The notes below the pieces were generated by a model. That model saw nothing but the letters and a program-made list of their open reading frames with translations, was not told the DNA's origin and ran no database searches. DNA of 64,000 bases from Cohnella sp. GbtcB17 (lineage in GTDB: Bacteria; Bacillota; Bacilli; Paenibacillales; Paenibacillaceae), in NCBI RefSeq assembly GCF_019091135.1, contig NZ_JAGXJW010000042.1, positions 1 through 64,000 on the forward strand, read 5' to 3'. Position 1 is the first letter of the stretch, and each line of letters starts with the position of its first letter. Of this stretch, positions 1-8,272 are shown in pieces. Position numbers and translations under genes: made by a program.

Positions 1-9
1 ATCCCCACT

Positions 10-2883
10 TCATATTAGGATGTGCGCAGCGCCGGAGCGGCTGCCGCCGCCGCTGCGGCCATGGCCGAGCGCGCTGCGCTCTCGGCGAAGCTGGCTCTTC
101 TCGCCGTAGAAGCGCTCCTCGTCGTCATCGTTCGCGTACTTGCGCGTCGTGAACGGGAGGCCCCACATGTCGAGCTTCGGACCGCGCTTGCTCTTTGGCG
201 TCGGCGCTGGAACGTAGTCCGGCGAATCGCGGTTCACGTCGACCGGCTCGCGATCGCGCTCGTGGCGCGGCGGCATTCCTGCATCGCTGCCAAAGCCGAT
301 CAGCTCCTCGCTTGCCAGCCCCGCGCCGCGTCGTTGCGGCTGCGGCAGTTGCACAGCCGATTGCTCGAACTCGCCCAGCTCATTCAGCATCGGCGAATCG
401 TCGCGCTCGTCGCTGGCCACGCCGGCATCGGCATCGCCTGCACCGACGCCCACGCGCCCGCCTCGACCGCGCTTGCCGCCGCCCGGCTTCGCGCCTGCGG
501 CCACAAACGGCGGCGCCACTTGCCCAGCACCGGCGCCGCGATCCCCACGCGCGCCGCTCCGGCGTTCGCCGCCCTCACCGCGCGCCGCGCCGCCGCGGCC
601 GCCTTCCGCCGCCGGCGCTTCCCCGCCGCCGCGGCGTTTCTTGCCCTTGCGCGCGCCCGCGAATCCACCGGCGCCGCCTTGTCCCCCATTGCCTCGCTGG
701 CCCGCTCCGCCGCTTCTGTTCTCGCTGCGCGGCTTCATGCCGACCACTTCGAAGTCGATGTTATAATCGTCCATGTTCACCCGTCCCACTCTGATCCGCA
801 CTTCGTCTCCCAATCGGTACACCTTGCTCGTGCGCTCGCCGAGCAGCGCCATCTGACGCTCGTCGAAGTGGTAGTAGTCGTCGCTCATCTCGCCGAGACG
901 GACCAGACCCTCCACCGTATTGTCGAGCACGATAAACATGCCGAAGCCGGTCACGCCGCTGATGATGCCGTCGTATTCCTCGCCGATCTTGTCCAGCATG
1001 AATTCGGCCTTCTTCAGCTTGTTCGTGTCGCGCTCCGCATCGACGGCCACGCGCTCCCTCTCGGACGACTGCTGTGCGATGTCCGGCATGCGCACGGCCC
1101 ATTGCTCGAGGCGTTCCTCCGGCAGCGTCCCTCCGTTTTCCAGCACCTCGCGCATGACGCGATGAATGACCAGGTCCGGATAACGCCGAATCGGGGAGGT
1201 GAAGTGCGTGTAAAATTCGGCCGCGAGCCCGAAGTGTCCAAGGCTCTGCGAATCGTATTTGGCTTGCTTCATCGAACGCAGCATCATCGTGCTGATGACG
1301 TTCTCTTCCTTCGTGTCGCGAATCTGCTCCAGCAGATCCTGCAGCGCGCGCGGATGCACGGAGTTGCCCTTGCCGCGCACCGTATAGCCGAGGTTCGAAG
1401 CGAACTGCACGAACGTCAGCAGCTTCTCGCTGTCCGGATCCTCGTGAATCCGGTACACGAACGGCACCTTCAGCCAGTGGAAATGCTCCGCCACCGTCTC
1501 GTTCGCCGCCAGCATGAACTCCTCGATAATCTGCTCGGCAATCGAACGCTCGCGCTTGACGATGTCCACCGGCTTGCCTTCCTCGTCTACGATCACCTTC
1601 GACTCCTCGAAGTCGAAATCGATCGCGCCGCGGCGCATCCGGCTGTCCCGCAGTGCCAGCGCCAACTCGCGCATCGTGCGGAACGTCTCGACGAGCGGCG
1701 CGTACCGCTCCATCTGCTCCGGATCCTCGTCGACGAGAATCTTGCGGACGTTGGTGTAGGTCATGCGCTCCGTCGTCTTGATGACGCTGGTGAAAACGTC
1801 GTGGCGGACCCGCTTCATCGTGCCGGCCTCGAACTCCATCTCGCAGGACATCGTCAGGCGGTCCACCTTCGGATTCAGCGAGCAGATGCCGTTCGACAGC
1901 CGGTGCGGCAGCATCGGAATGACACGGTCGACGAGGTATACGCTGCAGCCGCGGTTGTAGGCTTCCTCGTCGAGCCGGGACTTGTCCTTCACGTAGTAGC
2001 TGACGTCCGCGATATGTACGCCGAGCACATAGTTGCCGTTCGGCAACCGCTCTACGTTTACCGCGTCGTCCAGATCCTTGGCGTCTTCGCCGTCGATCGT
2101 CACGATCGTCTTGCCCCGCAGATCGCGCCGGCCCTGGGCGACGATCTCTTCCTCGGAGATGGCGTCCGGCGCGGCTTCCGCCTCGGCGTTCACTTCGTCA
2201 GGGAACTTCTCCGGCAGCCCGTGCTTGCGGATAATGCTGAGGATGTCGACTCCGGGATCGTCCTTGTGGCCGAGCACCTCGATAATCTCGCCTTCGGCAG
2301 CCGCTTTGCCTTCCGGATAGTGCACGATGTCGGCCACGACCTTCTGCCCGGTTACCGCACCTTTGAAATTCGCCGGACGGACGTAGATCTCCTTGTTGAT
2401 CCGCTTGTCGTCCGGAATGACGAGGCCGTAGCTCTCGTGATGTTCGAACACGCCGACGATCTGCGTGACGGCGCGGCTGACGATCTTCACGACTTCGCCT
2501 TCCATGCGGCTGCCGTCGTGGTTCTTGGACGTGATGCGGGCGAGTACGATATCCCCGTTCATCGCGCCCTTCAGGTCGTTGGCATTAATATAGAGATCGG
2601 GATGCCCCTCCTGCTCGGGCAGCAGAAAGGCGAAGCCCTTCGCGTGCACCTGCAATCGGCCCCGCAGCAGATTCATCTGTTCGGGCAGACCGTAGCGCTG
2701 CGCGCGGGAACGCATGATTTTCCCCGCTTCTTCCATCTCCGTCAACAGACGCAGGAATGCCTTAAATTCCGCGGCGTCCGTAATCTCGAAGCGCGCTTCG
2801 AGCTCTTTGTAAGTGAGCGGCTTGTAGTCTGGATTCTTCATCATCTCGAGCAGCTCCTGCTCGCTCCACGATGGCACTGGCAT
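10..2883 (-). CDS. rnr: Ribonuclease R with a long RGG-type C-terminal tail
   Basis: 3'-5' exoribonuclease that degrades structured RNA and takes part in mRNA and rRNA quality control. In the 957-residue product an N-terminal winged-helix segment is followed by cold-shock OB folds, then the RNB catalytic core with the metal-binding motif GEDAKDLDDA at about residues 265-274. An S1 domain spans about 635-711. After S1 there are about 235 further residues, rich in Gly, Arg and Ala, with an acidic patch and a basic end; this is far longer than the usual short Lys-rich tail. The frame stays open to 2955, but that longer start precedes the likely promoter. GAGGTG lies only two bases before ATG 2883 and nine before GTG 2877, so GTG 2877 is an equally good start. 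It lies downstream of secG, as in Bacillus subtilis. Confidence 0.95.
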   Translation of the reverse strand: MPVPSWSEQELLEMMKNPDYKPLTYKELEARFEITDAAEFKAFLRLLTEMEEAGKIMRSRAQRYGLPEQMNLLRGRLQVHAKGFAFLLPEQEGHPDLYINANDLKGAMNGDIVLARITSKNHDGSRMEGEVVKIVSRAVTQIVGVFEHHESYGLVIPDDKRINKEIYVRPANFKGAVTGQKVVADIVHYPEGKAAAEGEIIEVLGHKDDPGVDILSIIRKHGLPEKFPDEVNAEAEAAPDAISEEEIVAQGRRDLRGKTIVTIDGEDAKDLDDAVNVERLPNGNYVLGVHIADVSYYVKDKSRLDEEAYNRGCSVYLVDRVIPMLPHRLSNGICSLNPKVDRLTMSCEMEFEAGTMKRVRHDVFTSVIKTTERMTYTNVRKILVDEDPEQMERYAPLVETFRTMRELALALRDSRMRRGAIDFDFEESKVIVDEEGKPVDIVKRERSIAEQIIEEFMLAANETVAEHFHWLKVPFVYRIHEDPDSEKLLTFVQFASNLGYTVRGKGNSVHPRALQDLLEQIRDTKEENVISTMMLRSMKQAKYDSQSLGHFGLAAEFYTHFTSPIRRYPDLVIHRVMREVLENGGTLPEERLEQWAVRMPDIAQQSSERERVAVDAERDTNKLKKAEFMLDKIGEEYDGIISGVTGFGMFIVLDNTVEGLVRLGEMSDDYYHFDERQMALLGERTSKVYRLGDEVRIRVGRVNMDDYNIDFEVVGMKPRSENRSGGAGQRGNGGQGGAGGFAGARKGKKRRGGGEAPAAEGGRGGAARGEGGERRSGARGDRGAGAGQVAPPFVAAGAKPGGGKRGRGGRVGVGAGDADAGVASDERDDSPMLNELGEFEQSAVQLPQPQRRGAGLASEELIGFGSDAGMPPRHERDREPVDVNRDSPDYVPAPTPKSKRGPKLDMWGLPFTTRKYANDDDEERFYGEKSQLRRERSALGHGRSGGGSRSGAAHILI

Positions 2884-2899
2884 CACCTCATCTTCCAAT

Positions 2900-2928
2900 A
2901 GTATACACGATTTAGCGGTGAGCCAATC
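2900..2928 (-). promoter_or_regulatory. Possible rnr promoter
   Basis: A TATACT -10-like hexamer lies at 2900-2905 (minus strand), about 10 bases before the rnr ribosome-binding site. The -35 region is weak (TTGGCT with a 15 bp spacer). rnr lies beyond a strong terminator that follows secG, so it needs either read-through or its own promoter. Confidence 0.3.
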
Positions 2929-3031
2929 GGAGCGCAGCAAGATGTCCCGAACCAAATATCGTTAAGGTACCGGGACGCTTCAGGACGGAAAAGTCGGCGT
3001 TGGTAAATCTCGCCAGTCGGATTCACGATAC

Positions 3032-3060
3032 AAAAAAAGCGGGAAGCCCTCGCTTCCCGC
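3032..3060 (-). terminator. Rho-independent terminator after secG
   Basis: On the minus strand GCGGGAAG and CTTCCCGC form an 8 bp stem with a 6-base loop, followed by seven T residues. It lies 17 bases past the secG stop. Confidence 0.9.
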
Positions 3061-3076
3061 TTGAACGACGTTGCAA

Positions 3077-3313
3077 TTACACACTCACGACGTAAGCAAC
3101 GACCAAGGACAGAACGAAAAATCCGACTGCCAGAACGATCGTGAGGCGTTGAAGGAACAGATCCAATCCCCGTGCCTTTTGCTTGCCGAACAAGTGCTCC
3201 GCACCGCCGGAGATGGCGCCCGACAGGCCCGCGCTCTTGCCGCGCTGCAACAATACGGTGCCGATCAGACCGAGCGAGAAAATGACCAGTACGATTTTCA
3301 AAGCGATTTCCAC
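3077..3313 (-). CDS. secG: Preprotein translocase subunit SecG
   Basis: Small membrane subunit of the SecYEG channel that helps SecA-driven protein export. The 78-residue product has two hydrophobic helices (about residues 3-22 and 54-75) flanking the conserved cytosolic loop with GLSGAISGGAEHLFG. The chosen start is GTG 3313, because GGGGGGTGG lies six bases upstream and the product then has the family's usual length. A longer ATG-initiated reading from 3364 would add 17 residues not typical of SecG. It has its own promoter and terminator and is followed by rnr, the usual Bacillales order. Confidence 0.95.
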   Translation of the reverse strand: MEIALKIVLVIFSLGLIGTVLLQRGKSAGLSGAISGGAEHLFGKQKARGLDLFLQRLTIVLAVGFFVLSLVVAYVVSV

Positions 3314-3378
3314 TGCTTCCACCCCCCGTGATGCCGGAACACTGAGAATCGGTTCAATAGGCATAAAACGTTAGCTTA

Positions 3379-3408
3379 ATAATAGCACAAGCCTGCGATA
3401 CGTGGCAA
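3379..3408 (-). promoter_or_regulatory. secG promoter
   Basis: SigmaA-type promoter: -35 TTGCCA (3403-3408), 18 bp spacer, -10 TATTAT (3379-3384) with an upstream TGC extended -10. Transcription would start near 3372, about 60 bases before the GTG start of secG. Confidence 0.7.
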
Positions 3409-3456
3409 CCGTCGTACCTTCTTATTTCTCGATAATCATCCTGATCAGGAAGTTGA

Positions 3457-4956
3457 TCAAACACTTACTTTTTCAATCACCATCTGAGCGCTCACGCTCG
3501 GAGCAAGCGTCAGTGTCAGCGCTACAGCCGAGTTGTTGCGTAGTGTAATGACATCGCCTGCAGTAAGTTTCAGGTAGGCTACGCCGCTAATGTTGCCGAC
3601 CGCATTGAGGAAGGTTATATTCGTGCTCGGATCTACCGCGCCGTTAACCGCTATAGCTGCCGCGGATCCGATCCCCGCTGTGATGCTTAGACTATAGTTA
3701 ATTTTGTATATACCCGAAGTCTCAACGCTGAAGGTGGTCGAGCCTTGGGTGTGGGTGTGGGTGTCGGACATCCCGCCGAAATTCGGCCCGTTATTGGAAA
3801 AGGGGACATCAGCGCCGCCAACAACCGTGGCATTCGCTAAGGTAGAGAGTTGATAGGCGTAAATACCGCTGATGAGGCCTGCCGGAGCGCTTCCCGGGTC
3901 ACCCTTGTCGCCTTTCGGACCTTGTGGCCCGGTGGCGCCAGTTGCGCCTGCCGGTCCGGTTGCGCCTGTATCCCCCTTTTCTCCCTGCGGACCCTGAGGC
4001 CCCGTCGCGCCGACAGGGCCTGCCGGTCCCGTTGCGCCTGTATCGCCCTTATCTCCCTGCGGACCTTGAGGCCCGGTCGCGCCCGCAGGGCCTGCCGGTC
4101 CCGCTGCGCCTGTATCCCCTTTGTCACCCTTCTCGCCCGTCTGTCCCGCAGGTCCCGTTGCGCCGGCAGGTCCGGTGGCGCCTGTATCGCCCTTGTCTCC
4201 CTTATCACCCTTCGCGCCCGCCGGTCCCGTTGCACCGGCAGGTCCGATGGCACCCGTATCTCCAGTATCGACTTTATCACCCTTGTCGCCTTTCGCACCC
4301 GTCGGTCCTGCAAGTCCCGTGGCGCCAGCAGGTCCAATAGCGCCTGTATCGCCCTTGTCTCCCTTATCCCCTTTGTCACCCTTCGCGCCCGTCGGCCCCG
4401 CTGGCCCCGTTGCGCCCGCAGGTCCAGTGGCACCCGTATCGCCTTTCTCACCTTTCTCACCTTTCTCGCCCTTATCGCCCTTCTCGCCCTTAGCACCTTG
4501 CGCGGTTGAAGAAGTGTCAGCGGTCGTGATGACGACTGTCTGGTTCGCCTTGTCCCAAGTAACCGCTGCGCCGAAATGATCGACCAGGAAACGGACGGGT
4601 ACCATCACCCGGTTTTTAATGAGCAAACCCGGTTGATTCAGCGTAATTCGCGTCACTTCCAAGCCCTTTTTCACAGTGGCCACCGACTCGCCAATTTTAA
4701 GCGTTACGACCGTGTCGCCTTTGACCGCTGTTACGGTTTGAGAAGGTCCGTCCCATTGCAACTTTGCCCCAAGCGGATCCAGCGTCCCCTTCAGCGGAAC
4801 CAGAACGGTGTTGTTCACCATAACCGGGTCGACATCCTGTTTTTGAACGTTTCCGTTAATGGATAATGACAGCGCAGCGGCTTGACTAACCGGCAACGTG
4901 AGCAATGACATCAAAAGCGCGATGGACACAAACGGTGTTCGCCAGTTTCTTTTCAT
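3457..4956 (-). CDS. Secreted collagen-like protein with copper-amine-oxidase-N-like head and BclA-like C-terminal domain
   Basis: A 499-residue surface or exported protein. Residues 1-28 are a typical signal peptide (basic start, hydrophobic core, AAA cleavage region). Residues about 30-148 resemble the stalk domain found at the N-terminus of copper amine oxidases and in many Paenibacillus envelope proteins (two NNTVLVPL/KNRVMVPVRF-type repeats). Residues 154-357 are an almost uninterrupted Gly-X-Y collagen tract of about 68 triplets rich in GDK, GAT and GPA. Residues 358-499 are a compact beta-rich domain with SGIYKINYSLS and LTAGDVITL, matching the trimerising C-terminal domain of BclA-type exosporium proteins. 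One collagen triplet is VDT instead of GDT (V229). GGGAGGGG seven bases upstream supports the start. No partner gene is adjacent; a role in spore coat, biofilm or adhesion is inference. Confidence 0.85.
   Translation of the reverse strand: MKRNWRTPFVSIALLMSLLTLPVSQAAALSLSINGNVQKQDVDPVMVNNTVLVPLKGTLDPLGAKLQWDGPSQTVTAVKGDTVVTLKIGESVATVKKGLEVTRITLNQPGLLIKNRVMVPVRFLVDHFGAAVTWDKANQTVVITTADTSSTAQGAKGEKGDKGEKGEKGEKGDTGATGPAGATGPAGPTGAKGDKGDKGDKGDTGAIGPAGATGLAGPTGAKGDKGDKVDTGDTGAIGPAGATGPAGAKGDKGDKGDTGATGPAGATGPAGQTGEKGDKGDTGAAGPAGPAGATGPQGPQGDKGDTGATGPAGPVGATGPQGPQGEKGDTGATGPAGATGATGPQGPKGDKGDPGSAPAGLISGIYAYQLSTLANATVVGGADVPFSNNGPNFGGMSDTHTHTQGSTTFSVETSGIYKINYSLSITAGIGSAAAIAVNGAVDPSTNITFLNAVGNISGVAYLKLTAGDVITLRNNSAVALTLTLAPSVSAQMVIEKVSV
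3886..4497 (-). repeat. Collagen Gly-X-Y repeat tract
   Basis: Coding repeat built from 9 bp multiples (GDK, GDT, GAT, GPA, GPQ triplets), with near-identical 27-63 bp blocks. Such tracts can gain or lose triplets by recombination. The only non-glycine triplet start is V229 (codon GTC where neighbouring copies have GGC or similar). Confidence 0.85.
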
Positions 4957-5079
4957 TTACATGCCCCTCCCAGTAAATTTCATTCAATGGTATAAGTCAT
5001 ATCTCGACTCAATTTACCATAATACGGCAAAAATTTATAGGTTTTTTCTCATTTCACAACGTCGATAACCTTCTGGCGC

Positions 5080-5118
5080 AAAAAAAAGCGGATCGCTCGG
5101 CAATCGAACGATCCGCTT
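5080..5118 (-). terminator. Rho-independent terminator after katA
   Basis: Minus-strand arms AAGCGGATCG and CGATCCGCTT pair across a 13-base loop and run into eight T residues. It separates katA from the collagen-like gene. Confidence 0.9.
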
Positions 5119-5201
5119 CTATCAGTTCACAATCGGCTGGGCAAATGAAGATCGCCGGCTACTGCGCCAACTCTTCATTGAGCCCTCTCTGCTCCATCTT
5201 C

Positions 5202-6806
5202 TCAATACCCGTCCGTCTCTCCGCCCAGCTTCTTCGCTTCCTCGACGCCCGCATCCGACGCGGCCGAACCCGTCGCCGGATTGCCGTGCTGCAGCCCGTT
5301 CGCCTCCAGCCCCTCGCGCACGCGGCGGCCGTAGTCCGGATCGGCCTGCGTGAAGTAGCCGATCATCCGCTCGCGAATGTCCGCTTTGCAGATGCTCAGG
5401 TTCGCGACCAGATTCGAGATCAGCTCTTCGCGCTCCCAGTCCTCGAAGGCGCGATACGTTTCCCCCGCCTGCTTGAAGTCGTTCGGCCGGTCGATCTTCT
5501 GCCGCACAAGCTTCGCGTTGTACGCCGGCTCGTGATCCTTGCCTGCCTTGGGCGCTTCCTTCAGTCCGCCGAGCGAGGAAGGCTCGTAGTTGACATGCGG
5601 GCTCTGGCCGGGCGCCGCATCGACGTTGTATGCCATCTGGCCGTCGCGCTGATTCGTCGCGACATGCGACTTGGGCGCGTTGATCGGCAGCTGCAAATAG
5701 TTTGTGCCGACGCGGTGCCGCTGCGTGTCCGAATAGGAGAACGTGCGCCCCTGCAGCAGCTTGTCGTCCGAAAAATCGAGGCCGTCCACCAGCACGCCCG
5801 TGCCGAACGCAGCCTGCTCCACTTCCGCGAAGTAGTTGGCCGGATTGCGGTCGAGCACCAGCTTGCCGACGGGCAGCATCGGCGCCACGTCCTCCGGCCA
5901 CAGCTTGGTGGGGTCGAGCGGGTCGAAGTCGAGCTCGGGATGCTCGTCGTCGCTTAAGATCTGCACGCGCAGCTCCCACTCCGGATACTCGCCTTTTTCG
6001 ATCGCTTCATATAAATCCTGCGTCGCGTGGCTGTAGTTCTGGCTGATGATCTTGTCGGCGTCTGCCTGCGTCAGGTTGCGGATCGGTAGCTTGAGCGGCT
6101 CGAAGTGGTACTTGACGAGCACGCCGACGCCGTCCTTGTTGACCCATTTGTATGTGTTGACGCCAGAGCCCTGCATCTGCCGGTAGTTCGCCGGAATCCC
6201 CCAGGGTGAAAAAAGGAACGTGACCATATGCGTAGCTTCCGGCGAAAGCGAGAGGAAGTCGAACATGCGCTCCATATTGTTGACATTCGTGACCGGGTCC
6301 GGCTTGAACGCGTGCACCATGTCGGGGAACTTCAGCGGATCTCGGATGAAGAAGATCTTGAGGTTGTTGCCGACGAGATCCCAGTTGCCGTCCTCCGTGT
6401 AGAACTTGACCGCGAAGCCGCGCGGATCGCGCAGCGTCTCCGGGGAGTGCCCGCCGTGCACGACGGTCGAAAAGCGTACGAACACCGGCGTCCGCTTGCC
6501 CGCCTCCTGGAACAGCTTCGCGCGCGTATACTTCGATACGGGCTCGTCTCCCGCTTTGCCGTACGACTCGAAGTAGCCGTGCGCGCCGGCGCCCCGCGCG
6601 TGAACGACGCGCTCGGGAATGCGCTCGCGGTCGAAGTGCGTGATCTTTTCGAGAAAATGATAATTCTCCAGCGTCGTCGGTCCTCTGTTGCCCACGGTCC
6701 GCACATTCTGGTTGTCCGCGATCGGATGTCCCTGGCGATTGGTCAGCGTCATGTCCGATTCCGCGCCCTGTCGTTGTCCGCCGTTCTGATTCGTCTCGTT
6801 CGCCAT
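5202..6806 (-). CDS. katA: Monofunctional haem catalase
   Basis: Converts hydrogen peroxide to water and oxygen in the cytoplasm. The 534-residue product is full length for the small-subunit clade. Visible hallmarks are the active-site histidine in RVVHARGAGAHG (about H69), the distal asparagine segment WDLVGNNLKIFF, and the haem-ligand tyrosine region RTFSYSDTQRHRVG. AGGTG lies nine bases before ATG 6806 and only three before an in-frame ATG at 6812, so 6806 was chosen. A perfect 8-8-8 inverted repeat lies just upstream (6828-6851), and a strong terminator follows. It is a single-gene unit. Confidence 0.95.
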   Translation of the reverse strand: MANETNQNGGQRQGAESDMTLTNRQGHPIADNQNVRTVGNRGPTTLENYHFLEKITHFDRERIPERVVHARGAGAHGYFESYGKAGDEPVSKYTRAKLFQEAGKRTPVFVRFSTVVHGGHSPETLRDPRGFAVKFYTEDGNWDLVGNNLKIFFIRDPLKFPDMVHAFKPDPVTNVNNMERMFDFLSLSPEATHMVTFLFSPWGIPANYRQMQGSGVNTYKWVNKDGVGVLVKYHFEPLKLPIRNLTQADADKIISQNYSHATQDLYEAIEKGEYPEWELRVQILSDDEHPELDFDPLDPTKLWPEDVAPMLPVGKLVLDRNPANYFAEVEQAAFGTGVLVDGLDFSDDKLLQGRTFSYSDTQRHRVGTNYLQLPINAPKSHVATNQRDGQMAYNVDAAPGQSPHVNYEPSSLGGLKEAPKAGKDHEPAYNAKLVRQKIDRPNDFKQAGETYRAFEDWEREELISNLVANLSICKADIRERMIGYFTQADPDYGRRVREGLEANGLQHGNPATGSAASDAGVEEAKKLGGETDGY

Positions 6807-6827
6807 CTCCATGGTCACCTCTATTAA

Positions 6828-6851
6828 GTAAGAATGAATCGCTATTCTTAC
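6828..6851. promoter_or_regulatory. Inverted repeat in the katA leader
   Basis: GTAAGAAT and ATTCTTAC form a perfect 8 bp inverted repeat around an 8 bp centre, directly upstream of the katA ribosome-binding site. It could be an operator or a leader hairpin. It does not have the 7-1-7 spacing of a PerR box. Confidence 0.55.
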
Positions 6852-6931
6852 TCTATCCCTGGACTGGCAGGATATGCATGAAGATGGCATGAATTCCGGA
6901 TGAAGACGAGGTGAAAAACGACGCGCACGGC

Positions 6932-6956
6932 AAAAAGCCCGGCCGTCGGCCGGGCT
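6932..6956 (-). terminator. Rho-independent terminator after the isomerase-like gene
   Basis: GCCCGGCC/GGCCGGGC stem with a 3-base loop, followed by five T residues on the minus strand. Confidence 0.9.
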
Positions 6957-6983
6957 TCATTCAGCGAATCGCGAGGCGGTCTC

Positions 6984-7754
6984 TTAGATCCAGCCGCGCT
7001 CCTTGAACCAAGCGTAGTTCAGCTTCGCGCTCTCGAGCGAGTTCACGTCGTACTGCTCCTGCTCGATGATGACGTACTCGACGCCGGCCTTCTCGGCGGC
7101 CGCAAGCGCGGAGTCCCAATCGACCGAGCCCTTGCCGATCTCGGTGTCCTTGCCGTCGTCCTTGAAGTCCTTGGCATGCACGAGCGGCAGTCGACCTGCA
7201 TACTTCTCGATGAACGCGGCGGGATCCTGGCCTGCGACCTTCACCCAGCCGAGGTCGAATTCGAAGGTCAGCTCTTCAGCCGACAGCTGTTCGGCGAGGT
7301 GATCGATGACCAGCTTGCCGTCCTGTGCCGGCTTGAATTCGAACGCATGGTTGTGGTAACCGAATTCCAGGCCGGCCGCGCGTACGATCGCGGAAGCGCG
7401 CTTCAACGTGTCGGCGAACTTGTTCACGTCCTCGACGGACGGATTTTCCGGCAGCGGGTAGTAAGGCACGACGAAGCGCTTAATGCCGAGCTCCTTGTAA
7501 TAAGCGACTTTCTCGTTCAGGTCGGATTCGAACTTGTCCGGCTCCTGCACGTTCAGGCCGACATGCACCGAGTTGACGTTCAGGCCCGCATCGGCCAGCG
7601 CCTTCTTCAGGTCGGCGGCGGAAACGCCGTAGTTGCCCGCCAATTCAACGTTCTTGTATCCGATCCCGGCGATCTCGCGGATCGTGCCGAGGAAGTCCTT
7701 CTCGCTGCGGTCGCGTACGGAGTAAAGCTGGATGCCCACTTGCGGCTTGCTCAT
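6984..7754 (-). CDS. Sugar phosphate isomerase/epimerase family (AP endonuclease 2-type TIM barrel)
   Basis: A 256-residue xylose-isomerase-like TIM barrel. Family members act on sugar phosphates, inosose or hydroxypyruvate, usually with a divalent metal. Visible features are the N-terminal strand VGIQLYSVRD, the metal/active-site region LEFGYHNHAFEF, the DLGWV strand followed by VHAKDF, and a late glutamate in YVIIEQEQYD. The exact substrate cannot be read from the sequence. It starts at an ATG with GGAGGA seven bases upstream. A TATAAT hexamer at 7826-7831 (minus strand) may be its -10 box, but the -35 is poor. It is monocistronic with its own terminator. Confidence 0.85.
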   Translation of the reverse strand: MSKPQVGIQLYSVRDRSEKDFLGTIREIAGIGYKNVELAGNYGVSAADLKKALADAGLNVNSVHVGLNVQEPDKFESDLNEKVAYYKELGIKRFVVPYYPLPENPSVEDVNKFADTLKRASAIVRAAGLEFGYHNHAFEFKPAQDGKLVIDHLAEQLSAEELTFEFDLGWVKVAGQDPAAFIEKYAGRLPLVHAKDFKDDGKDTEIGKGSVDWDSALAAAEKAGVEYVIIEQEQYDVNSLESAKLNYAWFKERGWI

Positions 7755-7921
7755 GATTCATTCCTCCATATTCGGATTATTCGATTTTGACGCATGACGC
7801 GCCGTTTGCCTTCTCGTCCTCCTCCATTATAGGCGCTTGGCGGGAGCGCTTACGAGACCGTTATTTGCTCATTTTATATGGCATTTGGACCCTGCCATAT
7901 GCAGGTGGCCGCCTTATACGC

Positions 7922-7960
7922 AAAAAGGAATGAAACAGTCGCGCTGCTTCATTCCTTTTG
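7922..7960. terminator. Bidirectional terminator beyond the GH38 gene
   Basis: AAAAGGAATGAA pairs with TTCATTCCTTTT around a short GC-rich centre and is flanked by T-rich ends on both strands. On the minus strand it is the first good terminator after the 8.27-11.1 kb mannosidase, so the 51 bp repeat array before it would be in that transcript's 3' untranslated region. Confidence 0.75.
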
Positions 7961-8006
7961 TTCCTTATTCTGATCGTCATTGACTTGCTGCCACAGTGAC
8001 GCCTAC

Positions 8007-8272
8007 GGAGACTGCTTGCGCCGCTCTGTCCAGCCTTCCTACCGAGGTGGTTCCAGTTGAGACTACTTCGCGAACCGCGGTCGGTTGGCACGATAAAGTA
8101 GTTCTGACGGAGACTACTTGCGCCGCTCTGACCATCCTGCCTATCGAGGTGGTCCCAGTTGAGACTACTTCGCGAACCGTGATCGGTTGGCACGATAAAG
8201 TAGTTCTGACGGAGACTACTTGTGCCGCTCTGACCAGCTTGGCTGCCGAGGTGGTCCCAGTCGAGACTACTT
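8007..8272. repeat. Hairpin array with 51 bp (102 bp higher-order) period
   Basis: The decamer GAGACTACTT, with minor variants, recurs at 8008, 8059, 8110, 8161, 8212 and 8263, exactly 51 bp apart each time. Alternate units are more alike, giving a 102 bp super-period. Each unit can form a hairpin of the type AAGTAGT...ACTACTT, or a GU-rich variant starting GAGGTGGT. Because 102 is a multiple of three, both strands stay open across the array, but no gene start supports coding. The array begins at the stop codon of the GH38 gene. Confidence 0.85.

Noticed and set aside
22..2901. Very long open frame on the plus strand opposite rnr
   Set aside because: GC-rich codon bias of the minus-strand gene leaves the antisense frame open. 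The translation has no recognisable domain and is a composition artefact. Similar antisense frames opposite eno/yesM, gpmI, GH38 and fdx/FAD genes were rejected for the same reason.
6828..6851. PerR box in front of katA
   Set aside because: PerR boxes are 7-1-7 AT-rich dyads; this dyad is 8-8-8 with different bases.
7861..8193. Small protein gene made of 34-residue repeats (either strand)
   Set aside because: The frame is open only because the 102 bp super-period is a multiple of three. There is no convincing ribosome-binding site, and the array lies in a 3' untranslated region.
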